A stretch of 64,000 bases of DNA from NCBI RefSeq assembly GCF_017876405.1, contig NZ_JAGINW010000001.1, forward strand, positions 1,191,203-1,255,202. The letters are read 5' to 3'. Positions 17,743 through 28,276 of this stretch are shown one piece after another (position 1 is the first letter of the stretch; every line of letters starts with the position of its first letter). A program made the position numbers and the translations under genes. The notes beneath the pieces are model-generated. The model was not told the origin of the DNA. It was given only the letters and a program-made list of their open reading frames with translations, and made no database searches. The DNA comes from Kibdelosporangium banguiense. GTDB lineage: Bacteria; Actinomycetota; Actinomycetes; Mycobacteriales; Pseudonocardiaceae.

Positions 17743-18720
17743 GTGAGTGCGAACCCCGAGTCGAGCGGCGCGTATGGCGTCGGTCTTGCCACTGTGACCG
17801 CTGATGGAACTGTGCTGGACTGCTGGTTTCCGAAGCCCAAGCTGGGGGAGGCGCCGGCGCCGAACACGCAGCGGCTGTCCGAGCAGGAGGCGGCCGAGGA
17901 GCTGGGGGCCGGGGTTTCGGCGATGCTGGGCCCCGATGACGACCGTGGTGTCGAGGTGATCGCGGTCCGGACGGGGATCATCGCGCTGGCTGAGCCGCCG
18001 CATGACGCGTATGACGTGTACCTGAGGTTGCACCTGCTTTCGTCGCGGCTGGTGCGGCCCAACTCGGTCAGCCTTGACGGCATCTTCGGGTTGCTCAGCA
18101 ATGTCGTGTGGACGAACCACGGGCCGTGCCCGGTGGAGAACTTCGCGGAGACACGGCTGGCGTTGCGGGCGCGCGGTGCCGTCACGGTGCACGGCATTGA
18201 CAAGTTCCCGCGAATGGTCGACTACGTCGTGCCGACGGGTGTGCGGATCGCGGACGCGGACCGTGTGCGGTTGGGTGCGCACCTCGCGAGCGGGACGACG
18301 GTGATGCACGAGGGGTTCGTCAACTTCAACGCGGGCACGCTGGGCGCATCCATGGTTGAGGGCCGGATCTCGCAGGGTGTTGTGGTCGGCGACGGCTCGG
18401 ACATCGGCGGTGGTGCGTCGGTGATGGGGACGCTCTCGGGCGGCGGCAAGGAGACGATCACGATCGGTGAGCGGTGCCTGGTCGGCGCGAACGCCGGGAT
18501 CGGGATCTCGCTGGGCGACGACTGCGTTGTCGAGGCCGGTCTTTACGTCACCGCGGGGACAAAGGTCACACTTCCGGATGGCCGGCTGGTCAAGGCGCGC
18601 GATCTGACCGGGAGCGACGGGCTGCTGTTCCGGCGCAATTCCAGCACTGGCGCGGTCGAAGCCGTTCAGCGTGCCGGTTCAGGGATTGCCCTGAACGCGG
18701 CGTTGCATGCCAACGATTGA
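17743..18720 (+). CDS. dapD: Tetrahydrodipicolinate N-succinyltransferase
   Basis: 325 residues from GTG 17743. DapD transfers succinate from succinyl-CoA to tetrahydrodipicolinate. The actinobacterial-type N-terminal domain is followed by a left-handed beta-helix of hexapeptide repeats (roughly residues 170-285: [50 protein letters not shown]). The catalytic segment [10 protein letters not shown] is present. It shares a 45-bp divergent promoter region with dapE, so the two steps are probably expressed together. Confidence 0.95.
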   Translation: MSANPESSGAYGVGLATVTADGTVLDCWFPKPKLGEAPAPNTQRLSEQEAAEELGAGVSAMLGPDDDRGVEVIAVRTGIIALAEPPHDAYDVYLRLHLLSSRLVRPNSVSLDGIFGLLSNVVWTNHGPCPVENFAETRLALRARGAVTVHGIDKFPRMVDYVVPTGVRIADADRVRLGAHLASGTTVMHEGFVNFNAGTLGASMVEGRISQGVVVGDGSDIGGGASVMGTLSGGGKETITIGERCLVGANAGIGISLGDDCVVEAGLYVTAGTKVTLPDGRLVKARDLTGSDGLLFRRNSSTGAVEAVQRAGSGIALNAALHAND

Positions 18721-18759
18721 CCTACGACTAACACTCTCTGTTCACCTAGGATTCACCGT

Positions 18760-19686
18760 GTGACCACATCTCTCACACCGGTGGATCTTGGGCTACCCGC
18801 CGAGCCCAGGACCGCACGCCGCAAGGACCCGCCAGCTGTGCACGTGCGTGTCCGGCTCGACAGTCAGCTGCGCGCGCTGCTGACGCACGAGGCCGGCACG
18901 CGTTCGGGCGTCGATCCCGAAGACCTGCACGACATGCGAGTCACGATCAGGCGGCTGAGAGCGGCAGTGATCGCGGACGGCGCGGGCCTGGGTGAGACCG
19001 CCACGCCTCTGCAGGACGAGCTGAAATGGCTGGGCAACGCGCTCGGCCCCGTACGCGACCTGGACGTACAGCTTGAGCGTCTGCGCGCGGAAGCTGTCGG
19101 CTTCGAGGACGACGAGCGCACCGCGGTCGAGCGTCTGCTCACCGGGTTGGTCAACGAACGCAAAGCCGCGCGTCGACGGATGCTCGCCGCCATGCGCACC
19201 AAGCGATACTCCACGCTTCTCACGTCCCTGGCAGCAGCGACCGTGTCCTCACCGATCGCGGAAACCAACGGCCAGCAGGAAGCAGCCGTCATCAGCGTGA
19301 TTTACAAGCCGTACCGGAAGCTGTACAAGGCTGTGGAGGCGTTGGGCGAGAACCCGCCGGACGAGCAGCTGCACGCCCTCAGGATCAAGGGCAAACGCTT
19401 GCGCTACGCCGCCGAACTGGTCGGCCCGGCTGGCAAAGAACCGGTCAAACAGCTGGTCAAAGCCACCAAGGCGTTCCAGGAAGTACTCGGCGAGCACCAG
19501 GACGCCGCCGTGGCCGAGGAGACCATCCGCCGCCTCATGGCGGGCCACGAAGACCTGGCAGTGATCTTTGTGGCCGGCCGTCTGGTCGAACGCGAGCACG
19601 CCCGCCGTGTCGAGTACCGCGAACAGTGGCGAGACAAATGGGCCGCGGTCGCGGCCTTCGCGCCCGAGTTCAACCGGAAGATCTGA
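18760..19686 (+). CDS. CHAD domain protein
   Basis: 308 residues with the helical CHAD fold. The two conserved histidine-arginine helices appear as LHDMRVTIRRLRA near residue 56 and LHALRIKGKRLRYAAEL near residue 206. CHAD domains bind inorganic polyphosphate and often accompany CYTH/triphosphatase domains, which are absent here. It starts with GTG at 18760. Its 3' end overlaps that of the convergent dapC by 17 bp, leaving no room for a terminator between them. Confidence 0.88.
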   Translation: MTTSLTPVDLGLPAEPRTARRKDPPAVHVRVRLDSQLRALLTHEAGTRSGVDPEDLHDMRVTIRRLRAAVIADGAGLGETATPLQDELKWLGNALGPVRDLDVQLERLRAEAVGFEDDERTAVERLLTGLVNERKAARRRMLAAMRTKRYSTLLTSLAAATVSSPIAETNGQQEAAVISVIYKPYRKLYKAVEALGENPPDEQLHALRIKGKRLRYAAELVGPAGKEPVKQLVKATKAFQEVLGEHQDAAVAEETIRRLMAGHEDLAVIFVAGRLVEREHARRVEYREQWRDKWAAVAAFAPEFNRKI

Positions 19687-20764
19687 GGCGTTCCGCGGCG
19701 GCGGCGACTCGCTCGTCCGTGGCGGTCAGGGCCACGCGGACGTGCGATCCGCCGGTGGGACCGTAGAAGGTGCCTGGAGCGACCAAGATTCCGCGCTCGG
19801 CCAGCCAGGACACTGTCGTCCAGGCGTCCTCGCCGCGGGTCGCCCAGAGGTAGAGCCCTGCCTCGGAGTGGTCGATCTGGAACCCGGCGTCGAGCAGCGC
19901 TGAGCGCAACACGGTCCGACGGGCCTCGTAGCGCGAGCGCTGCACGTTGACATGGTCGTCGTCGGACAATGCTGCCGTCATGGCTTCCTGCACGGGCCTG
20001 GGCACGATCATCCCGGCGTGCTTGCGGATCTCCAGCAGCGACGCGACCAGGCCGGAGTCGCCGGTGATGAACCCGGCCCGGTAGCCGGCCAGGCTGGAGG
20101 ACTTCGACAGCGAGTGCACGGCGATGATGCCGTCCAGGCTGCCCTCGTTGACCGAGTTGTGCAGCACCGACACCGGCTCGACGTCCCAGCCGAGCGACAG
20201 GTAGCACTCGTCGGACACGACGATGGCGCCGCGCTCACGGGCCCACGCCACGACCTTGCGCAGGTGCGCGACCGGAAGTACCCGGCCTGTCGGGTTGGAC
20301 GGCGAGTTCAGCCAGATGATCGAGGGCCGCTGCGGGCCCAGAGCGGTCAGCCCGTCGGTGCGTATCACCGACGCACGAGCCAGCAGCGCGCCGACCTCGT
20401 ATGTGGGATATGCCAGCTCAGGGATGACGACCAGGTCGCCCGCGCCGACCCCCAGCAACGTCGGCAGCCACGCGACCAGTTCTTTCGAACCGATCGTGGG
20501 CAGGACGGCGTCGGCAGGGACACCGCCGACGTCGTATCGGCGGCTCAGCGCTTCGACGGCGGCTTGGCGCAGCTCAGGCGTGCCATGCGTGGTGGGATAT
20601 CCGGCACGGTCCGAGACTGACGCCAACGCGGCTCTGAGCTTGTCGGGCACCGGGTCGACCGGGGTACCGACAGACAGATCGACGATCCCGCCGGGGTGCT
20701 CACGGGCCCGGGCGGCCGGGCCGGCGAGCGAGTCCCACGGAAAGTCCGGCAGGCTGAAGATCAA
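19670..20764 (-). CDS. dapC: N-succinyldiaminopimelate aminotransferase
   Basis: 364 residues, a class I/II PLP-dependent aminotransferase. It starts [13 protein letters not shown] and has the substrate loop SPSNPTGR (~155-162), the PLP site VSDECYLSL and the Schiff-base lysine segment [16 protein letters not shown] (~215-230). The neighbour fdxC and the match in order to Rv1177-Rv1178 support the DapC role, which converts N-succinyl-2-amino-6-ketopimelate. Its TTG start overlaps the fdxC stop in TTGA, indicating translational coupling. Confidence 0.92.
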   Translation of the reverse strand: MIFSLPDFPWDSLAGPAARAREHPGGIVDLSVGTPVDPVPDKLRAALASVSDRAGYPTTHGTPELRQAAVEALSRRYDVGGVPADAVLPTIGSKELVAWLPTLLGVGAGDLVVIPELAYPTYEVGALLARASVIRTDGLTALGPQRPSIIWLNSPSNPTGRVLPVAHLRKVVAWARERGAIVVSDECYLSLGWDVEPVSVLHNSVNEGSLDGIIAVHSLSKSSSLAGYRAGFITGDSGLVASLLEIRKHAGMIVPRPVQEAMTAALSDDDHVNVQRSRYEARRTVLRSALLDAGFQIDHSEAGLYLWATRGEDAWTTVSWLAERGILVAPGTFYGPTGGSHVRVALTATDERVAAAAERLRSSG

Positions 20765-21087
20765 TGCTCCGTCTCTCGCGGCGCCAGGTCCTTGATCCAT
20801 TGCGGGTCGGCCGAGACCTTGCCCACCTTGGAGGCCCCGCCTGGCGAGCCCAGCTCGTCGAAGAAATCGACGTTCGCCTTGGTGTAGTCCTTCCACTGAT
20901 CGGGGACGTCGTCCTCGTAGTAGATGGCCTCCACCGGGCAGACCGGCTCGCAGGCACCGCAGTCGACGCACTCGTCAGGGTGGATGTAGAGCATCCGGTC
21001 GCCCTCGTAAATACAGTCGACCGGGCACTCTTCGATGCACGCCTTGTCGAGCAAGTCGACGCAGGGCTCGGCGATGACGTAGGTCAC
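20761..21087 (-). CDS. fdxC: Seven-iron ferredoxin
   Basis: 108 residues. Cysteines at 9, 17, 21, 25, 40, 43, 46 and 50 form the typical [3Fe-4S][4Fe-4S] pattern of actinobacterial FdxC ([18 protein letters not shown] then [11 protein letters not shown]). The C-terminal half is the usual ~50-residue tail. GTG at 21087 with GGAG nine bases upstream is the start. It is a general cytoplasmic electron carrier and is conserved upstream of dapC. Confidence 0.95.
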   Translation of the reverse strand: MTYVIAEPCVDLLDKACIEECPVDCIYEGDRMLYIHPDECVDCGACEPVCPVEAIYYEDDVPDQWKDYTKANVDFFDELGSPGGASKVGKVSADPQWIKDLAPRETEH

Positions 21088-21241
21088 GGTGCTCTGCTCC
21101 TTCTGGAAACCTTGGTCACGCGCGTTCGGGAGGTACGCGTTGTCCCAAGTATCCCCTGCCGGGACCGTCGAGGCGTACCCGGTGCCACACGTGACCCCTA
21201 TCTCAGCATTGCGGGGCGGGCGGTATTGGCAGAATCGATCC

Positions 21242-21967
21242 GTGGAAGCGATCATCCGGCTGGAATCCGAGTGTGCCGCGGCGTGGCCCGCGTTGGTCGA
21301 CGAGCCGCTCGGCCAGTGGCGCATGCGCGCCGCGGCCGGGTTCACCGGGCGCGCGAACAGCACACTGACCTTGGGTGATCCAGGTGTCGGGATCGCGTCC
21401 GCCCTGGACAACGCGGTCGGCTTCGCGCAGCGGCACGGCATCGACCCATGCGCGCACGTGGTGGTGGGTTCGCCGGTTGAGGGCGAGATAGCCGGCCAGG
21501 GCTGGGTGGTGAACGAGGCTCACCCAGGTGGGGCCGAGTCATTGGTGATGACCGGACCGTTGACACCCGGCTCGTACGAAGGCGCGGAAATCGCCGACAC
21601 GCCGCCGTCCACATGGTGGGAACTAGCTGCGGGTTCAGCGCGGCCGACCGTCGCGCAACGGCACGTGCTCAGCTCCATGCCCGGCGTCGGGTACGGAACT
21701 CTCGTCAAAGACGGTCAACTCGTCGCGACCGTGCGGGGTGCGGTCGTTGGTGACCTGCTGCACATCTCGAGACTGGCGGTCAGGCCGTCACATCGGCGTC
21801 TCGGACTCGGCTTAGGGATGCTCAAGACGCTGTACGCGTGGGCGTACGAACGCGGCGCACGGCGTCAGGCGTTGCAGGTGGCGGAACACAACACGCCAGC
21901 GATCCGCTTGTACGAGGGTCTCGGCTGTGTTGAACACCACCGCTACCGCTACTGGATCCCCTCCTGA
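21242..21967 (+). CDS. GNAT N-acetyltransferase (Rv0428c-like two-domain type)
   Basis: 241 residues from GTG 21242. The N-terminal ~130 residues ([20 protein letters not shown]) are the lead domain of the cg3035/Rv0428c type. The C-terminal GNAT fold shows [19 protein letters not shown] (acetyl-CoA loop, here RRLGLG) and [19 protein letters not shown]. The substrate is unknown. It is divergent from fdxC and overlaps the next convergent gene by 19 bp at the 3' ends. Confidence 0.87.
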   Translation: MEAIIRLESECAAAWPALVDEPLGQWRMRAAAGFTGRANSTLTLGDPGVGIASALDNAVGFAQRHGIDPCAHVVVGSPVEGEIAGQGWVVNEAHPGGAESLVMTGPLTPGSYEGAEIADTPPSTWWELAAGSARPTVAQRHVLSSMPGVGYGTLVKDGQLVATVRGAVVGDLLHISRLAVRPSHRRLGLGLGMLKTLYAWAYERGARRQALQVAEHNTPAIRLYEGLGCVEHHRYRYWIPS

Positions 21968-22719
21968 GCGAGCCACTTCGTGCCTGCCTTGGCGACCCGT
22001 TTGAGGGCTGACCGCTCACCGAGGTAGTCGCCGGCCATCCCGACGACGGGCAGCATCCCCAGGATCTTGTGGTAGAACCGGCCCTGCGGGCGTTTCTCCA
22101 GCTCTCCGGTGATGGAGAAGAGAATCCGGGCCTGCCGCCACAGCCACTTGGCGCCCGCCTTGATGCTGTACTTCCTGCCCTTCGCCGGTTCCTCGGCGGG
22201 CAGGTCGTCGCCGGGCGCCAGATCTTCCACAGTCTGCTCGTCCGCGGCCGCATCGCCCTTGCCACGCGCGACGTCCGGATCGATGGCCCGTTCGAACAGA
22301 ACCGCGCCCAGCAGCCGGACCTTCGTGCCGATGTCGTCCACACCGCGCTCGGATGCGATGGCGCACAACAACAATCCCTGGCTGGCCGAGCCGAGCATGT
22401 CCTGCAGCGGCAACCGGTCACCCAACGCGCCGGCCAGGCCCGTGAACGAGGCCAGCAACGAGGTGAACCGGCCGACGCGGCTGACCCACCAGTCGACCCG
22501 CTCGTCGACCGGAAGCAACGCCCAGCCCCGCATGCCAGGCCGTTTGATGTTCGCGACGGCCGACTTCAGCTTGTCCAGCACGTTGCGGTCGATCTCCGGA
22601 TCGTCCTCGACCTCGACCGGCTCGCCGTCCTCCTGCAGGCGCTGCACCATGGGTTCGCACCTGCGCACGAAAACCCGCAGCACGGCGGACACGTGCTCGT
22701 CGGTGATCGCCTCGGCCAT
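21949..22719 (-). CDS. Conserved actinobacterial protein of unknown function
   Basis: 256 residues with no recognised catalytic motif. The N-terminal half is helical and soluble (ITDEHVSAVLRVFVRRCEPMV). The central region is fairly hydrophobic (LLASFTGLAGALGD) and the C-terminal half is basic (KGRKYSIKAGAKWLWRQARIL). Its ATG shares one base with the stop of the small membrane-protein gene upstream (TGATG). It is therefore the last gene of the mshB operon, and a role near mycothiol or the membrane is only a guess. Confidence 0.7.
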   Translation of the reverse strand: MAEAITDEHVSAVLRVFVRRCEPMVQRLQEDGEPVEVEDDPEIDRNVLDKLKSAVANIKRPGMRGWALLPVDERVDWWVSRVGRFTSLLASFTGLAGALGDRLPLQDMLGSASQGLLLCAIASERGVDDIGTKVRLLGAVLFERAIDPDVARGKGDAAADEQTVEDLAPGDDLPAEEPAKGRKYSIKAGAKWLWRQARILFSITGELEKRPQGRFYHKILGMLPVVGMAGDYLGERSALKRVAKAGTKWLAQEGIQ

Positions 22720-23111
22720 CAGGGCCTTTTCGCCTGGCGTCCCAGGACACCGCCCAGCGCCACGGCCCCAGGCAACGCCCCACAGGCCAGCAGCAGCAAC
22801 GCCCGCCAGTCACCGACCAGGACGATGTCGCCACCGGGACCCGGCAGCGCGGAAACCAGGACGCACAGCAGCCAGATCCACAGCGGTGAACCGGCGATGG
22901 CCAGCCGGGGCGAGATGTTCCCGGCCCGGGAGACCAGGGCGGGCAACGTCAGCGCCGCGACCACAGCTGTGATGGGCAGCGGGAAACCGCGCCACAGCAT
23001 CGGCAGGAGGTAACCGTCGAACCGCAGCGGCAGATAGAGCAGTTCGATCGCCGCGAGGGCGGCACTGAGCAGCAGCAGACCGGCCAGCCGCAGCCCGTCC
23101 CGGCCGCTCAT
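22719..23111 (-). CDS. Four-helix membrane protein downstream of mshB
   Basis: 130 residues with about four hydrophobic helices and short polar loops, no cysteine motif and no enzymatic signature. Start ATG 23111 overlaps the mshB stop in ATGA. A small membrane protein directly after mshB is also present in mycobacteria (Rv1171), so the pairing is conserved. Function unknown. Confidence 0.78.
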   Translation of the reverse strand: MSGRDGLRLAGLLLLSAALAAIELLYLPLRFDGYLLPMLWRGFPLPITAVVAALTLPALVSRAGNISPRLAIAGSPLWIWLLCVLVSALPGPGGDIVLVGDWRALLLLACGALPGAVALGGVLGRQAKRP

Positions 23112-23956
23112 CCCAGGCCGCCGAACAAGTCGTCGGCGATGCCGTCCGGCACGCCACTGGCCAGGATGTAGTACTCGGAGTCCACAATGGGCTGTGCGAT
23201 GCCGTTGGACAACGCGTAACACGACCAGCCGGAGTCGTTCTGCCAGACCGTGACCTGGGTCTGGTGTGCCCGCAGGGCACGGAGTTTCGCGTCCAGGTGG
23301 TCGGCGACCTGCACAACTGTGCTGATCTGCTCGTCCGGCGTGACCGGCAGCTCGCCTGGTTCCGGTAGCCGGTAAGGCAGATCCCGCACAGCCGAGAGCT
23401 CGGCGACACCGGCTTCGGTGGCGCGCTTGGATGTCACCACATGGAAGACCCGGCGTACGTCCGAGGACTGTGCACATGCGACAGTCGTGATCTCGTGCGC
23501 GCGGATGTGGTCCGGGTGGCCGTAACCGCCGTCCGGGCCGTACGTGACCACGACGTCAGGCCGGACTTCCTTGATGATCTCCAGCAGCGCGGACGCCTGC
23601 TCGGTGAAGTCGCCCTGGATGAACGCCCGCGGTTTGGCGTTGGACGCCACGCCGACCATGCCGGAGTCCCGCCAGCGCCCGATCCCGCCCAGGTACCGGT
23701 GGTCCACCACGCCCAACGCGGCGCACGCGGACCGCAACTCGCCGTTGCGGTACCCGCCGAGCTGGTCGGACTCGTCAGCGGCGAGCAGGGCGAGGCCATC
23801 CGGGATGACCTCGCCCTCCTCGCCCAGCGTGCAGGTCACCAAGGTGACGTGGGCGCCGTTGGCCGCGTACCGGGCGATGGTGCCGCCCGTCCAGAGACTC
23901 TCGTCGTCCGGATGGGCGTGCACCAGCAACAACCTCGGCGGAGCAGTCAGTATCAC
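23108..23956 (-). CDS. mshB: Mycothiol deacetylase (GlcNAc-Ins deacetylase)
   Basis: 282 residues. MshB removes acetate from GlcNAc-inositol in mycothiol synthesis. The zinc site AHPDDE is at residues 14-19 and the second part GYGHPDHIR near residue 150, as in LmbE/PIG-L deacetylases. The actinobacterial MshB-specific C-terminal region is present (DSEYYILASG). GTG at 23956 is the start. The gene leads a three-gene overlapping operon. Its presence implies that the organism uses mycothiol as its main thiol. Confidence 0.94.
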   Translation of the reverse strand: MILTAPPRLLLVHAHPDDESLWTGGTIARYAANGAHVTLVTCTLGEEGEVIPDGLALLAADESDQLGGYRNGELRSACAALGVVDHRYLGGIGRWRDSGMVGVASNAKPRAFIQGDFTEQASALLEIIKEVRPDVVVTYGPDGGYGHPDHIRAHEITTVACAQSSDVRRVFHVVTSKRATEAGVAELSAVRDLPYRLPEPGELPVTPDEQISTVVQVADHLDAKLRALRAHQTQVTVWQNDSGWSCYALSNGIAQPIVDSEYYILASGVPDGIADDLFGGLG

Positions 23957-23984
23957 GATCCAAGCCTAGGCAACGGGCCCGGGG

Positions 23985-25019
23985 TCACAGCACCTGGCGT
24001 TCCTCAGCGAAGTGGCAAGCTGATGCCAGGCCACCGGAACCGTGCGGCACCAACGGCGGCTCCTCCGACGCGCAGATGTCCTGCGCCTTCCAGCAACGCG
24101 TCCGGAACCGGCAGCCCGAAGGCGGGTTCACCGGGCTGGGCACGTCACCGGTCAGCACGATCCGCTGCCGTTCCCGCTCCTGGCGCGGGTCGGGCACGGG
24201 CACCGCGGACAACAGCGCCTGGGTGTACGGGTGCGTCGGACGGTTGTAGATGTCCTCCCGCGGCCCGATCTCGACGATCTTGCCCAGGTACATCACCGCG
24301 ACCCGGTGCGAGATGTGCCGGACCACCGACAGGTCGTGCGCCACGAACAGGTATGCCAGGTTGAGGCGTTCCTGCAGCTCCTCCAGCAGGTTGACCACAC
24401 CCGCCTGCACCGACACGTCCAACGCCGACACCGGCTCGTCCAGCACGACCATCCGCGGGTTCAACGCCAGCGCACGGGCGATGCCGATGCGCTGCCGCTG
24501 GCCACCGGAGAACTCGTGGCCGTACCGGTTGCGGTGCTCCGGGTTGAGGCCGACCAGTTCGAGCAGTTCGTCCACCCGCTGCTGCCGCTCGGTCGCGGAG
24601 CCCTCGAAACCGTGGATGTTGAACGGTTCCGAGACGATGTCGTTGATCTGCCACCGCGGGTTCAGCGACGCGTACGGGTCCTGGAACACGATCTGCATGT
24701 CCCGCCGCACACCACGCATGTCGCGGCTGCCCAGCTTGGTCAGCTCCCGGCCGTCGAACTTCACCGAACCGGACGTCGGCTTGTGCAACTGCAGGACGGC
24801 ACGGCCGGTGGTGGACTTGCCACATCCGGACTCGCCGACCAGACCGAGCGTCTCGCCGGGTGACAGCGAGAAGCTCACGCCGGACACCGCGTGCACCTGT
24901 CCGATCGTGCGCGGGATGACGCCACCACCGCGTACGGGGAACGTCTTGACCAGATCGGTGACCTCGAGCAGCGGCGCGGTCGGGGTGGCGCTCGCTGTTT
25001 GCTGCACCTCGGTGCTCAT
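23985..25019 (-). CDS. oppF: Oligopeptide ABC transporter ATPase OppF
   Basis: 344 residues, with Walker [10 protein letters not shown] near residue 64, signature [14 protein letters not shown] near residue 170, Walker [17 protein letters not shown] and the OppF/DppF C-terminal region with [13 protein letters not shown], whose cysteines fit the Fe-S-like motif of this subfamily. It energises uptake together with OppD. ATG 25019 overlaps the oppD stop (ATGA). It is the last gene of oppBCDF. Confidence 0.93.
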   Translation of the reverse strand: MSTEVQQTASATPTAPLLEVTDLVKTFPVRGGGVIPRTIGQVHAVSGVSFSLSPGETLGLVGESGCGKSTTGRAVLQLHKPTSGSVKFDGRELTKLGSRDMRGVRRDMQIVFQDPYASLNPRWQINDIVSEPFNIHGFEGSATERQQRVDELLELVGLNPEHRNRYGHEFSGGQRQRIGIARALALNPRMVVLDEPVSALDVSVQAGVVNLLEELQERLNLAYLFVAHDLSVVRHISHRVAVMYLGKIVEIGPREDIYNRPTHPYTQALLSAVPVPDPRQERERQRIVLTGDVPSPVNPPSGCRFRTRCWKAQDICASEEPPLVPHGSGGLASACHFAEERQVL

Positions 25020-26206
25020 GAACCCTCCTCCGAGCGCTGCTCGTCGAGCCGCTTCTCCACTTCGGCGACGTCCTCGACCTGCACGAGGTCGGGCAGCTCC
25101 TCCACCAGTGCGGCCGGATTCTCCACCACACCGATCTCCTCGGTGGCGAAGAGCTTGCGCGGATCCTCCACACCGGCAAGGTGTTCCCAGCGGATGCAGC
25201 GGGCGCTATGTCCACTGTGTCCGGTCGGCGCCAACGGCGGCTCAGCCGTGTAGCACTCGTCGGTGACCAGCGGGCAACGCGGCGAGAACGAACACCCCGT
25301 GGGCAGGTTCATCAACGACGGCGGTGCGCCCTTGATCGGCGTGAGCCGCCGGCCCAGCAGCGTCGGGTTCGGGATCGAGCCGAGCAGACCGACCGTGTAC
25401 GGCATCCGCGGGGTCTCGAAGACCTCGTCCACGCCACCGGTCTCGACGATCGTGCCGCCGTACATCACCTGCACGCGGTCGACCATGCCGGCCACCACGC
25501 CCAGGTCGTGCGTGATCATCATGATCGCCGCGTTGGCCTCGTCCCGGATGGACAGCAGCGTCTCCAGGATCTGCGCCTGCACGGTCACGTCCAGCGCCGT
25601 GGTCGGCTCGTCGGCGATGATCAGTTCCGGGTCGTTGATGATCGACATGGCGATCACCGCACGCTGGCGCATACCGCCGGAGAACTCGTGCGGATACTGC
25701 TTGGCCCGCCGGTCGGGCTGCGGAATGCCCACCAGGGCAAGGGTTTCCACGGCCTTGGACCAGGCCGCCGCCTTGGACACGTCGTGGTGGGCCCGGTAGG
25801 CCTCCTGCAGCTGGTACCCGACGGTGTACACCGGGTTCAGCGAGGTCATCGGGTCCTGGAAGATCATCGAGATCCGGTTGCCGCGGTATTTGCGCAGCTG
25901 CTTGTAGGTCAGGCCGACCAGTTGCTCACCCTGGAACTTGATCGAGCCGGTGACCTTCGCGGTCTTGGGCAGCAGGCCCATGATCGCCATCGAGGACACC
26001 GACTTGCCCGACCCGGACTCGCCGACGATGCCGAGGACCTCCCGCTGTCCCAACGAGAACGACACGTTGCGCACGGCGTGCACGGCACCGTCCTCGGTGC
26101 CGAAGTCCACCGACAGATCGTCCACTTCGAGCAGCATGTCGGTCGTGGGGTCCTGGCGCGTGGTGCCTTTCAGCGCGGTGTCACCGAAATCCGTGAAGTC
26201 ACTCAT
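25016..26206 (-). CDS. oppD: Oligopeptide ABC transporter ATPase OppD
   Basis: 396 residues, with Walker [12 protein letters not shown], signature [14 protein letters not shown], Walker [16 protein letters not shown] and the C-terminal [13 protein letters not shown] cysteine motif. It is about 60 residues longer than most OppD proteins because of an acidic tail (from about residue 340, rich in Glu and Val). It starts at ATG 26206, overlapping the oppC stop by four bases. Confidence 0.93.
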   Translation of the reverse strand: MSDFTDFGDTALKGTTRQDPTTDMLLEVDDLSVDFGTEDGAVHAVRNVSFSLGQREVLGIVGESGSGKSVSSMAIMGLLPKTAKVTGSIKFQGEQLVGLTYKQLRKYRGNRISMIFQDPMTSLNPVYTVGYQLQEAYRAHHDVSKAAAWSKAVETLALVGIPQPDRRAKQYPHEFSGGMRQRAVIAMSIINDPELIIADEPTTALDVTVQAQILETLLSIRDEANAAIMMITHDLGVVAGMVDRVQVMYGGTIVETGGVDEVFETPRMPYTVGLLGSIPNPTLLGRRLTPIKGAPPSLMNLPTGCSFSPRCPLVTDECYTAEPPLAPTGHSGHSARCIRWEHLAGVEDPRKLFATEEIGVVENPAALVEELPDLVQVEDVAEVEKRLDEQRSEEGS

Positions 26207-27153
26207 GCCCGCACCCGCTTCTGCCGTGGATCGAACGCGTCCCGCAACCCGTCACCGACGAAGTTCACCGACAACGAGATCAGCACGATGAAGAGGAACG
26301 GGAAGTAGAACAGCCAGGGATGCACGAGCAACTCGTTCTGGTTCTCACTGATCAGCAGGCCCAGTGAGGTGTCCGGATATTTCACGCCCAGCTGCACGAA
26401 CGACAGCGCGGACTCGATCAGCACCGCCTGGGCGACCGCGATGGTGGCGTTGACGATCACCACGTCCATCGTGTTCGGCAGGATGTGGCGGAAGATCACC
26501 CGGCCGGGGCCGCCGCCGAGCGCCTTGGCCGCCTCGACGAACTCCTTCTCCCGCAACGAGAGCACCATGCCACGAACGGTCCGTGCGACGGTCATCCAGT
26601 TGGTCAGGCCGATGATGATGGCAACCTGCAGCCAGTTGCTCGACCCGCCGCCCTTGGCGATCTCCTCGGTGGAGAACGTGCTGCGCGAGAGCACAGCGGC
26701 GATCAGGAACGCCGGGACGATCAGCACCAGGTCGGTCAGCCGGGACAGCAGGCTGTCCACCCAGCCCCGGTAGTAGCCGGCGAGCGCGCCCAGGATCACG
26801 CCGAGCGCGGTGTTGATCGCGGCGGCCACCAGTGCGATCTGCATGGAGAAGCCGGTACCGCGGATGACCTTGGCGAACAGGTCGTCGCCGATCTGGCCGG
26901 TGCCGAACGGGTGGTCGCCGTTGGGCGCCTGGTAGCGGCCGAGGTTCAGGTCGCCCGCCTCGTACTTCCAGACCATGTCGCCGACGATGGCGAACAGGAT
27001 CAGCAGCACGAAGATGATCAGACCGGCGATCGCGGCCTTGTGCCGGAAGAACCTGCGGGTGATCACCTGCCACTGCTTGCGCGGCTTGGCGATGTCGATT
27101 CCCGCGGCGGCGGCCTGCTCCGCCGTGGTCACTGTGGTGGTTTGGTCAGCCAA
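26203..27153 (-). CDS. oppC: Oligopeptide ABC transporter permease OppC
   Basis: 316 residues. An N-terminal cytoplasmic segment (~35 residues) precedes six membrane helices; the binding-protein-dependent transport signature (EAAKALGGGPGRVIFRHILPN) is near residue 205. It starts with TTG at 27153, inside the oppB tail, so the two genes overlap by eight bases and are probably co-translated. Confidence 0.92.
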   Translation of the reverse strand: MADQTTTVTTAEQAAAAGIDIAKPRKQWQVITRRFFRHKAAIAGLIIFVLLILFAIVGDMVWKYEAGDLNLGRYQAPNGDHPFGTGQIGDDLFAKVIRGTGFSMQIALVAAAINTALGVILGALAGYYRGWVDSLLSRLTDLVLIVPAFLIAAVLSRSTFSTEEIAKGGGSSNWLQVAIIIGLTNWMTVARTVRGMVLSLREKEFVEAAKALGGGPGRVIFRHILPNTMDVVIVNATIAVAQAVLIESALSFVQLGVKYPDTSLGLLISENQNELLVHPWLFYFPFLFIVLISLSVNFVGDGLRDAFDPRQKRVRA

Positions 27154-28144
27154 GACGGATCCTCGGGTCCAGGCGGGCGTACAGGATGTCCGCGATCAGG
27201 TTGGATACCACGACGCCGACCGCGGTCACCATGACCACGCCGAGCACCATATACGGCTCTTTCTCGTAGATGCTGCGGATCAGCAGCTTGCCCATGCCCG
27301 ACCAGTTGAACACCGTCTCGGTGATCACCGCCCCGCCGACGAGCTGGCCGAAGTTGACCGCGAACACCGTGAGGACCGGGATCAGGCCGTTGCGGAACGC
27401 GTGCCGGAAGATCACCCGGCCACTGGACAGGCCCTTGGCCTGCGCGGTGCGCACGTAGTCCTGGCCGAGCACGTCCAGCATGGACGCCCGCTGGAACCGG
27501 CTGTAGAGCGCGAACTGGATGGCCAGCAACGAGATCGTCGGCAGCAGGAAGGTGCCGATGTACTGGGTGATCTGATGGCCGAAGCTGCCCGTGAAGCCGC
27601 CCGGTGGCGGCCCGGCTGTGGTGATCCATCTGTCCATGCCGATGGACTCGAGGAAGTCGTTGAACGGGATCGCCGCGCTCTTGAGCATCAGGCCGATACA
27701 GAAGACCGGCATGGAGAACAGGATGAACGCGACGCCGGTAGCCGAGTAGTCGAAGATCGAGTACTGGCGGACCGCACCGATCACCCCCACCGCCATGCCG
27801 ATCAACAGCGCGAGCAGCTCCGCGCCGATCACCAGCCGCAGGGTGGTCCACAGGCTGTGCATCACCTCGTCCTGGACGTCCTTGGCCCCGCTGCCCGGAA
27901 TGACCGTTGTACCCCAGTCACCGGTGACGAACCCGCCGACCCAGTTGGCGTAACGCTCAAGGAAGGGGTCGTTGTAACCCGTGCGCTCGTAGGCGAGCGC
28001 GATCTCCTCGGGGCTCCTCGGTTTCTGCAGTTTCCACTCATCGAGTGGATCACCCATGCCCTGGACCAGGGCGAAAACGAGGAACGAACCGACGAGCAGC
28101 AGCGGGATCGTGATCAGGATCCGCCGCACTATGTATCGGAACAC
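27146..28144 (-). CDS. oppB: Oligopeptide ABC transporter permease OppB
   Basis: 332 residues from GTG 28144 (AGGAGA just upstream). The N-terminal membrane helix (FRYIVRRILITIPLLLVGSF) is typical of OppB/DppB, and the EAA loop (RTAQAKGLSSGRVIFRHAFRN) is near residue 225. The long periplasmic-type loop after TM1 carries the usual ERYANWVGGFVTGDWG. It is the first gene after the hairpin that separates the transporter genes from the binding-protein gene. Confidence 0.92.
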   Translation of the reverse strand: MFRYIVRRILITIPLLLVGSFLVFALVQGMGDPLDEWKLQKPRSPEEIALAYERTGYNDPFLERYANWVGGFVTGDWGTTVIPGSGAKDVQDEVMHSLWTTLRLVIGAELLALLIGMAVGVIGAVRQYSIFDYSATGVAFILFSMPVFCIGLMLKSAAIPFNDFLESIGMDRWITTAGPPPGGFTGSFGHQITQYIGTFLLPTISLLAIQFALYSRFQRASMLDVLGQDYVRTAQAKGLSSGRVIFRHAFRNGLIPVLTVFAVNFGQLVGGAVITETVFNWSGMGKLLIRSIYEKEPYMVLGVVMVTAVGVVVSNLIADILYARLDPRIRLG

Positions 28145-28204
28145 TTGCTCTCCTAGAAGCCGGCTCCCAGCGGTGGCCAGAGTAGCCAGAGTATGAACGC
28201 GAGT

Positions 28205-28233
28205 GGGGGCCGGTGCTCGTGGCACCGGCCCCC
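28205..28233 (-). terminator. Hairpin between binding-protein gene and oppBCDF
   Basis: A 12-bp perfect stem, GGGGGCCGGTGC at 28205-28216 with its complement at 28222-28233 and a five-base loop, lies 44 bp after the binding-protein stop. There is no U-run on the minus strand. A partial terminator or mRNA-stabilising hairpin here would let the binding protein be made in excess over the permease, a common arrangement. Confidence 0.65.
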
Positions 28234-28276
28234 TCCCAAGTGGACCTTAACGGTCACTTAGTCGAGCTTTACTTTC

